From Prillingera fragicola (Eukaryota > Basidiomycota > Tremellomycetes > Trichosporonales > Trichosporonaceae): a DNA stretch of 64,000 nucleotides. How positions within the stretch are numbered: position 1 is the stretch's first letter; each line of letters opens with the position of its first letter. The notes below the pieces were generated by a model. The model worked only from the letters and a program-made list of their open reading frames with translations, did no database searches and was not told the origin of the DNA. Location: positions 1,550,001 to 1,614,000 of the forward strand of contig BEDY01000002.1 of the NCBI GenBank assembly GCA_002335605.1, read 5' to 3'. Below are positions 57,080 through 64,000 of this stretch, piece after piece. The position numbers and the translations under genes were made by a program.

Positions 57080-58565
57080 TGTCAGCCACTCATGTGGAGC
57101 GCATCCCCAAGGGTAAGTAAAATGATAACCAGATAGATAGCGCCGCTAATAAAGCAGGGTTTCATCACCTCGAGGTCACTGTGCGCAACAAGTTTGTCCA
57201 AAAGTTCGTATTCGGGCACTCGTGTGGATGAAGGCCACTGCTAACCCTCCAGATACCCTTCACGCGCCCCTCACCCTCCCCGTCAGTTTGTCCAGGCCAA
57301 GGATCGTATCAAGAGGTGGAACATTGTCCCCGGCGACAAGGTCCGCCTCATGGTTGGCAAGCCGACCGAGAAGTATCTCGACGAGGCTCAAGGCAAGGCT
57401 GGCGGATGGAAGATCTACACTGTGATGAGCGTGGACATGGAACGCAACCGCTTGTACTTGGATGGTCTTACGGTGCGTCTTAATACTGCTAGGAAGAGCT
57501 GGTAATTCTGACCCACTGCAGAACAAGCGCGCAAACCCCGTTCAGCCTCCCCCTTCAAACCTGGCCGAGCTTGATGAGGACACCCAGCGCTCGTGGCTGG
57601 AGCAGAAGAACTGGTTGTCGACTCGCCGCCCAGTTAACTACAGCAATGTTCAGCTTTGCATTGAGGATGCCGGTGCGGACAGCGTCTTTGTGAATCGTAT
57701 AGCGACTTCGGCACCGTTCTACCACAACCGTATGAGGAGGTGGACTTGGCACCGTTACGCTAGCAAGCTGAGCGGAGAGGTAGAGCTTTCTCGCCACGCT
57801 TCGCGCGACCAGGTTCTCATTCCTTGGCCCAAGGGGGAGGGCAACAAGGATACAGAGCGTGAGTGACTTGGATAAGACTACAAACTGACCATGGCAGCTG
57901 GACAGTTTGACACGTTGGCCAAGGACGTCCAGGTGCCGACACTCGCGCTTGGTGATGTCGATTCGGTGCCTCTGGAGCTTGTTCCTCAGTCATTGCGAGC
58001 ACCAGTACCCAAGGACGAGGCGTGGGCAAATGAGTACATTCTCAACCCGGGAGCGCGCTCAGACAAGAGTCTGCAGGCCGTCATGCCGCTGTACCTCGGC
58101 GATGAACTTAGCCCTCGTTTCTCGCGGGCGAAGATGCAGTCTGGCTTCCGCGTGCGTCGTGAGCGGGAGGAGGAGATTCGCGAAATGGTTGGCAAGGAGG
58201 CCGTCAACATGTGGGAGGCTGGTGGACGCGACAAGGGACTCGAGGGGGTGCTCAACCTTGAGATCGTTGGCCTGGCCGACGTCAACATCCGCCCACGCAC
58301 CCGCAAGGATGTGCGCGAGGGTGCTATTGCCGAGTTTGACGCCAAGGTCGAGGCCATCAAGAAGGCCAACGCCTATGCCCGCGCTGCCGGTGCTCTCTTT
58401 GACTCCAGCACTGGACAGTTTATCGATGGTCCCAAGGGCAAGAAGATTGCGTACAAACGGGCTCGCAAGGACCGTAAGCTCCGTAAGGCGGTGGAGCGTC
58501 TCCAGAGCCTCACCCTCAAGGACGCCAAGAACCAGGTCATCCCCAAGGAGCTCCAAGCCCAGTAG
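57080..58565 (+). CDS. Mitochondrial ribosomal protein uL24m (MRPL40/MRPL24)
   Basis: Five exons (57080-57113, 57158-57203, 57253-57472, 57522-57858, 57898-58565) give 434 aa. A KOW/SH3-like start of uL24 is present: 'DRIKRWNIVPGDKVRLMVGK', then 'GWKIYTVMSVDMERNRLYLDGL' and 'NKRANPVQPPP'. Fungal mitochondrial uL24 has this core followed by a long extension, here with 'YSNVQLCIEDAG', 'WTWHRYASKLSGEV' and a Lys/Arg-rich helical C-terminus ('KKIAYKRARKDRKLRKAVERLQSL'). It belongs to the mitochondrial large subunit. The splice after exon 2 uses a weak donor (GTTCGT); a better-looking GTATTC two bases later breaks the frame. Tail-to-tail with the 5-phosphatase gene, 133 bp apart. Confidence 0.88.
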
Positions 58566-58698
58566 TGCTACCTTGAGTGGACTCATAGCTGCATGCACAA
58601 TCATTCATAGAACGCAGCGTTTTGGCAGTTGAACATTATGATTGGTACATGACTGGTGTAGATGTATTGTTCAGAGGAAGAGTCCATGCTGAGCGCGC

Positions 58699-61600
58699 CT
58701 ATCCTTCAAGGAGAGCACGCACAAAGCTCTCGCGGCCAGCGGGAGGGCTACCAAACACGGCGACCGCCAGGGCGTTGACAGTCGCATCGTCGACGGCCTC
58801 GGCACCTGCACACAGCTTGACCACGCTCATCAGACCGATGAGGACCTGTCATGTCAGCCCGGCCCTATCCAGCCATACGGGAAGACTCACATTGGCGTAG
58901 ACGCTGGGAATCTTTTCCACAACGCCAAAGGCATCGTCCCGCTCCCGGACAACCTTGCAAGCTGCGCGCTGCGATTCCGGAACGAGCTTGGTAGGAAGTG
59001 CGAACAGGATGTGCAGCAGTGCGGCGGCGATGGCTGGGGCGTCTTCCGGTAGCTTCTCTGCTCCAGAATCAAGAGCCTGCTGATCAGCGATACTCATCAC
59101 TACAAGGTTGACCGCTTACGTCAATCACATCCAGGACAGCAGCCTGGTCGACGTCCCCTGTCCACAGCTGAGGAGACCCAGGTCCCTCGCCCATGAGAGC
59201 CTCCAGCAGGCGCCACACCTCGCGCGGTGGCTTGGTACCTTTGGGTGTGGGACTGGTCTCCCGGTACTCGGACTCTGGGGGGCGGAGCAGCACCTTGCGC
59301 TGGGCGAGTGGCAGATCGCGGATGACTGCCGAGAGGTCGGGAAGCAGTTCCAGGGGCAGCCCAACGATGGTGGGCATGAATTGGGCGCGCAAGGAGATGA
59401 AGGAGTCCTTGCCGCCTTCGATCTGCAAAACCAGGACATCGTTCACGTCTGCTCCAGTGGTGAGGTCGCTTGCACGGCTGTCGTCCACAAAGGCCGTCAC
59501 ATCGAGAGTGACAGTCTCGCCGCTTGGAACCATACCAGTTGCCGGGAAGGGCCAGAACCACGGCTTGCAGATCGGCTTGCCTGGTGAAGGAACACGGAAC
59601 GAGTAGGACGCATTGACACGACCAGTATTGTGTAGCGTAAGCACACGTGTCACCTGGCGACCATAGGTCAGTTGCCCAAAGTCGAGTTCCTCTTCCTGCA
59701 CGCTCAAGCTGGCACGGTATTGTTCGTCAAGTTTGTCCAGCTCGCTTTGCACAGCCGCCGCGACAGTGTTCCGCTTGGACTCGATGGCCACGCGCACGTC
59801 CACGGAATAGACTGAGCTGACGGGAAGGTGATCGGACCAGAGAAGCTCGTGCGACGTGTACTTTGTCGACTTGAGGTCGATGCCGTTTGAAAGATGCAAG
59901 ATGCGGTCCGTGTACGCCGGAGCACGCTTGGGGTCCAAGGTCTTCGACCCGTGAACGTACTTGTACGACGGGCGGAAGGTGATGCGGGGCTCAGAAAATC
60001 CCTCAAACGACAGGCCATCCGCAATGTCTGTAGAGAGCTGGTCGGCAGTGAGAATTGTTGTAAAGTCGTTGACATCCAGAAGGGCACGTATCTCCTTGTC
60101 CTCCAACTCGACACGGTAGTTGAGGTCGCCCATCCAGAAGACGACATCTGAGTCGTCGATAAGCAGAGGAGTTCCATCGTCGTTGTAGTATGCCTCGAGA
60201 CTCGGTGTGACACCTGAAGGAACAGGGAATGTGAGACCACTGCGAAGTGCTTCGTAGTCTAGGCGCCTCCGTCCAAGCTGATTGGCAAATGCCGCCAAGT
60301 GACAGTTCACAACGGTGATGACAGTACCGTGCACCTTCATGCGAACTGCAACACCAGCCTTGTTGCCACCAAATCCGAGCAGTCCAATGCCCCTTGCAGT
60401 CTCTGAAACGAGCCTCACGTCGGGACGCAGTTCACTCCTGACAAGGACAATCATGAGAACGCCGACATACTGCACGCTGGCAATCTACACTTGTCAGCTT
60501 CAGCATCAAGGGTAGGACTTACTTGTTCATAGCAGTCCTTGGTGTCTCCCAAGCCGTTGAAAATGGCGGCCCCCCAGGCGGCCGCACGATCGTTGCCTTG
60601 GGAAACAAGTAATGCCCCCGTACGCAGATCAGCCTCCTGCAGTCCCACAACAATAATGTCCTCGGAACCATGCCCGACGAGAGGGCCTAGCTCTGTCGTC
60701 CCAGGCGGAGGCACGCGGTCGTTGACATTGTAGGTCACGAGACGGATGCTAATCGGATGTGTCGTCGTCCACTCTGCCTCGCGCGCAAAGATCCGCTTGC
60801 GCAAGAAGCCTAGGCGGGAGAACCCAGGCAAGTATGGGTTAGGATATCGGTCCTCGTCCTCGCTGTCGATTCCAGATTGCTCGCCCGACGCTGCGGCAGG
60901 AACGTCACCGTTGCCGTTGGGACTCTCCTTATCATCTGTCGGGGAGGAGATTTTGATCGCTGGCGCGAGGACGTCTGACACTTTGGGCTCTTCTGGCGCC
61001 TTGCCGGCCTCTGCCAATTCATTCGGGCCCAGCTCCTCCTTGACCAAGTCCTCAGATGCTTCAGGCTCAGTGTCGGAATTCTTGTCCTTGCCCTCGGCCT
61101 CGCTGCCATCCTCCGATCCGACCTTGATATCGTCCAGGTCCCCAGACTCGTCGGCTTCTGTGACCCTGGAGAGGTCTCCAACCTCGGTGTCGTCCTTGGC
61201 CTGGACCCCGTCGTCACTGGCCTCCTCAGACAACGGCTCGACGACCGCCTTCGGCACATTTTCCTTGGGCTTCTTCTTGTCATCAGTGTTAGGCCCACTT
61301 GTACCAAGTTTCCCAAATGATCGCTGCAGGCTAGCCACTGCCCGTCAGCACTTCAGCTAGAGCAGCAATGCCCACCAGCTTGCAACTTGGCCGGCTCACT
61401 CGGAGCGCTGGCCTCAGTCTCGGCGTAATAGTTGAGCCAGGCATGGGAGGTCGGTGATGAGACTGATGGTGTCAACTCTAGTAAAGGGGCACACACTCAC
61501 ACGACGCTGCCACGGCCTTGCGGAGCTCCTTTACGAGCGCCTGCACTCGAACTGCATCACCGGCAGGGAACTGAAGCTCGGCAGCACGGCCAGGCCCTGT

Positions 61601-62016
61601 GCTCACAGAGACTTCAATGTCTGTGAGGTCAGCGGAGATTGGTGCACAATCACTTACGCGGCTTGGAGCTCTGCGCAAAGTACGAGGTAGACGGTGATGG
61701 GGGAATTTGCATCATTGCGACCTTGAACGACGGCTTGATGGGCAATGCTCGCAAGACCCGTACTGGCTCGTGATCTGTTGGCGCGGAAACGACAAGCACC
61801 CTAGTGGTATGAGCTGAAGAACCCACGGTAAGACTAGGAGACATACGCTGCTTCCTCTGTGCCGCCGACGGCATGTGCGAGAATGGTGACCTCTGCCTGA
61901 ACCCTGCCAAAGGAAGTTCGGAGGCGACAAGGTGAGACTGCAGCGACCGTGTCATTCGGGCGTAGGAGTGCTTGCAGTGAGCCTTGATGAGACGTTGGAT
62001 ATGCACCTGGCGGCAT
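58699..62016 (-). CDS. OCRL/INPP5B-type inositol polyphosphate 5-phosphatase
   Basis: Eight exons (62016-61847, 61800-61658, 61620-61501, 61462-61376, 61337-60523, 60484-59120, 59079-58891, 58845-58699) give 1,011 aa. Residues about 30-140 look like the N-terminal PH-like domain. An acidic disordered linker (about 180-330) follows. The 5-phosphatase domain (about 340-660) has 'RLVTYNVNDR', 'DIIVVGLQEAD', 'GNKAGVAVRM', 'NCHLAAF', 'FWMGDLNYRVEL' (about 564) and 'RAPAYTDRIL' (about 635), with the metal and phosphate ligands present. An ASH domain ('LDFGQLTYGRQVTRVLTLHNTG') and a shortened RhoGAP-like domain complete the OCRL/INPP5B order. It would remove the 5-phosphate from PI(4,5)P2. Start choice rests on the open frame upstream of the PH-like strands. 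Confidence 0.9.
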
Positions 62017-63474
62017 GATGGGCGTGCGTATACGTCGACAAGTGACAAGAGTGGGCGATAATCAAGAATGAGTGAGTAACAAGAGTCGTCCAACGTGTAA
62101 CCAAGGCGTGCCAGGGAACGGGGATCACCCGTTGCGGGGGGTGGGTTGCCTGTGAGCGGGAGAGAGTGCGGGGCCCGAAAAGGAGATTGACACAATCTCC
62201 ATTCATGTGAAACTCGATGAAACCATGGAGCAAAAAGTCGCCAGAGATCGTGCGTGAACGGACCAGTCCTGGTCATCTCTCTTCCACCCTCCTTGGCATC
62301 TTGCTCCTTTTTTTGTCATGGATTTCTGAGCCCCGCTCATGCTAACTACACCGACGTACAACCCGTGGCTCGGGCTGCGCACTGTCATTCCAAGGGCATG
62401 TCTGCTGAGGCAAGTCCCTATCGCTTTCGTGGACCAGCATCCCCGAGTGCATACAAGCAGCCAATGACTCAAAATCTAGGTCATATGAACGTCTCTGCTA
62501 CCCTCGAATCACGATAGTTGAGCAGCGCTCATCAAGCTGCCACCCATCACAGCAATTTCATCAGCCACTTATACCTCCCTCTGTCCTGGTCCTCCTGCTC
62601 CCATTCCCTGCACAAGTCTCAATTATATGGCTTCCTGGCTTCCTGTCCACCTCCTCTGGCCGTCTGGAACGACTCATAGCGACTGTGAACTCGCTCAAGA
62701 TGATTGTCCATGAGAGGCTCATTGCAGACCGGGTGCCTGGGTGGGCTATGCTTAATTCTGCTTCAGGGAAATTCACTGCTGGGCCGTCGACTCCATTCCA
62801 GCAAACACACTGTGCACTGTCATCCGTCAGACTGCACCAACTGCGCTCCTCTTCGCTGACGGGGGGCTCCAGCTGTGCAGGTGCGTAGATCCACGCGAGC
62901 ATTACTTTCTTCTCGACTTGCAGAACCTGCTTTTCGGTCAAATGGGGATCGGAAGCGCTGCCAGTGACGATAGTCACGTCAGCCATTGAGATCCCAGCGG
63001 AACTGGAGTACCCTCCATATGGTCAATGCCAGTCTCCGACTACGAGCTCTCTGGGTGGTTTGTCACTTTGAAAGGAATTCCTTCCCCCTGCAACCGCAAG
63101 GTCAGGCTTTGAACTGTTTGTACACTGGGACCAAGGAGTTTGCGCGGTGTGCGGCATAATCATCTCATTCATAGTAATTCCTCACCAAATCCTATTCAAC
63201 TGCGTGAAGATACATGCGCGCTTGTCCGACTTCAAGAACTACGCATGCCAAATGCCATAAAGCCATAGCAACCTCGTGCACAATCGCGATCACTACTACA
63301 GTAGGTGTTTGCCTGCCAGAGCCTGGCTTGCCTGGGTTGCCCAGCCCAAATTGGTCCCGCGTAGTCCAATTGTACGTGACTGTCTGTCAGGGGTCAGGCA
63401 CAGTGTTTACACCAGCTAGTTGTTCTACGTCGTCTCTTGCCTTCACATCATCGTCAACCACCTGCATCGACACT
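62017..63474. other. Intergenic; one doubtful minus-strand frame
   Basis: About 1.46 kb. A minus-strand frame from 62986 to 62561 (141 codons, starting MADVTIVTGSASDPHL) has a good start context and reasonable composition, but no recognised domain or splice support. It is kept as a possibility only. The rest holds the promoters of the flanking genes. Confidence 0.35.
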
Positions 63475-64000
63475 ATGCTCGCCTCCGCCGTCCTCATCTC
63501 TGCCCGTGAGTGTCCCAGACCGACAGACGTGCACGAAAGATCAAGCTTGCCGCGCCGGACCGCATATAGCGCACCAACGAAAACAGGCTGATGCTGCAGT
63601 TGCCTCGACCGCCCTTGCCGGCCCCTACGCCCGTCAGCTTGACAGCCGCCAGGGCGCAGCCGGCGTTGCCGACCTGGTTCCTTCGTCATGCTCGTCGCAG
63701 TGCACCAAGTTTGTCGCTTCCGCTGGTCCTTGTGCCAGCACCGGCAGCGCTAGCGACTGTGCCAGTGTTTGTGAGGTGCGTTTGTCCATTGTGTTGTTTG
63801 CATCTGTTTGGGATGGCTTGGAATGGCTTGTTGCGGGGTTTGGTGGGCAGCAGCACAGGCCGACTCGATGATTTGTGATGGCTGCCCACTGGCGCACCGA
63901 CAGGTCTCCGCGGGGCGACAGACTGTGAAGGACGAAGAAGATCGAAGTGCTGGGCAAGGCTTGGCACCCAAACCACAGCAGTTGGCTGACGGAACTTATA
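63475..64000 (+). CDS. Secreted cysteine-rich protein (partial, runs off the window)
   Basis: Two exons are visible (63475-63505 and 63600-63775), giving 69 residues in frame. They are followed by a donor (GTGCGT) and an intron that probably continues past the window end. The start reads 'MLASAVLISALASTALAGP', a clear signal peptide with cleavage after Ala-Gly or nearby, split by the first intron. The mature part is Gln/Arg-Gly, then Ser/Ala-rich with 'SSCSSQCTKFVASAGPC' and 'SDCASVCE': spacing C-x3-C-x9-C-x8-C-x3-C, suggesting disulphides. Such small Ser/Cys-rich secreted proteins are frequent in basidiomycetes. Family and function are not recognised, and the 3' end is missing. Confidence 0.7.

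Noticed and set aside
62561..62986. 141-codon minus-strand frame as a confident gene
   Set aside because: Start context is acceptable but there is no homology, intron or domain evidence, so it is only mentioned in the intergenic entry.
1..64000. Transposons, CRISPR arrays, rRNA genes, viral or toxin genes
   Set aside because: No transposase or reverse-transcriptase motifs, long terminal repeats, regularly spaced repeats, rRNA segments or viral genes were seen by eye; a library search would be needed to exclude old fragments.

Overview
The window is nuclear DNA of a fungus, almost certainly a basidiomycete yeast of the Tremellomycetes (a relative of Cryptococcus or Trichosporon). The evidence is: dense protein genes on both strands; nearly every gene split by very short introns (32-60 nt is typical) with GTRNGT donors and CTGAC/CTAAC branch sites just upstream of YAG acceptors; single-copy eukaryotic housekeeping genes; homoaconitase of the fungal lysine pathway; and an SRA-domain protein of the kind found in DNA-methylating basidiomycetes. 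The species call is inference. All exon coordinates were worked out by hand from splice signals. The full gene models given with exons sum to a multiple of three.

Layout, left to right. 0-14.9 kb: DUF1308 protein (-), SRA-domain methyl-DNA reader (+), tandem-bromodomain RSC4-like remodeller subunit (-), a 1,521-codon gene that joins a Hos3-type histone deacetylase to a complete diphthine-ammonia ligase (Dph6) with its two RidA domains (+), and an orphan acidic protein (-). 14.9-17.6 kb has no recognisable gene. 17.6-34.4 kb: SLC25 carrier (-), VPS28 (+), NUF2 (-), RQC1/TCF25 (+), polytopic membrane protein (-), tRNA-Arg(TCT) (-), condensin YCG1 (-), RPS11 (+), GET4 (+), tRNA-Arg(ACG) (-). 34.4-48.7 kb: small Cys/His-rich protein built from micro-exons (-), L-2-hydroxyglutarate dehydrogenase-like enzyme (-), homoaconitase LYS4 (+), C2H2 plus fungal_trans transcription factor (+), VAP/Scs2 (+). 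48.7-64 kb: OTU deubiquitinase (+), single-pass membrane protein with a PY motif (+), PI4-kinase PIK1 (+), COQ4 (-), mitochondrial uL24m (+), OCRL/INPP5-type inositol 5-phosphatase (-), and the first exons of a secreted Cys-rich protein (+) that runs off the window.

The genes do not form one pathway. Many sit in head-to-head pairs sharing 200-950 bp of upstream DNA (DUF1308/SRA, RSC4/HOS3-DPH6, carrier/VPS28, NUF2/RQC1, YCG1/RPS11, L2HGDH/LYS4, COQ4/uL24m) and in tail-to-tail pairs 100-220 bp apart. Loose themes are chromatin (SRA, RSC4, HDAC, YCG1, NUF2), translation and protein quality control (Dph6, RQC1, GET4, RPS11, OTU2, uL24m), and phosphoinositide/ER-contact biology (PIK1, OCRL-like, VAP).

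The most striking features are the in-frame HDAC-Dph6-RidA-RidA fusion, micro-exons of 8-21 nt in several genes, and a 0.5-kb intron in the VAP gene that carries a long open frame. No transposon, CRISPR array, rRNA gene or viral sequence was recognised.
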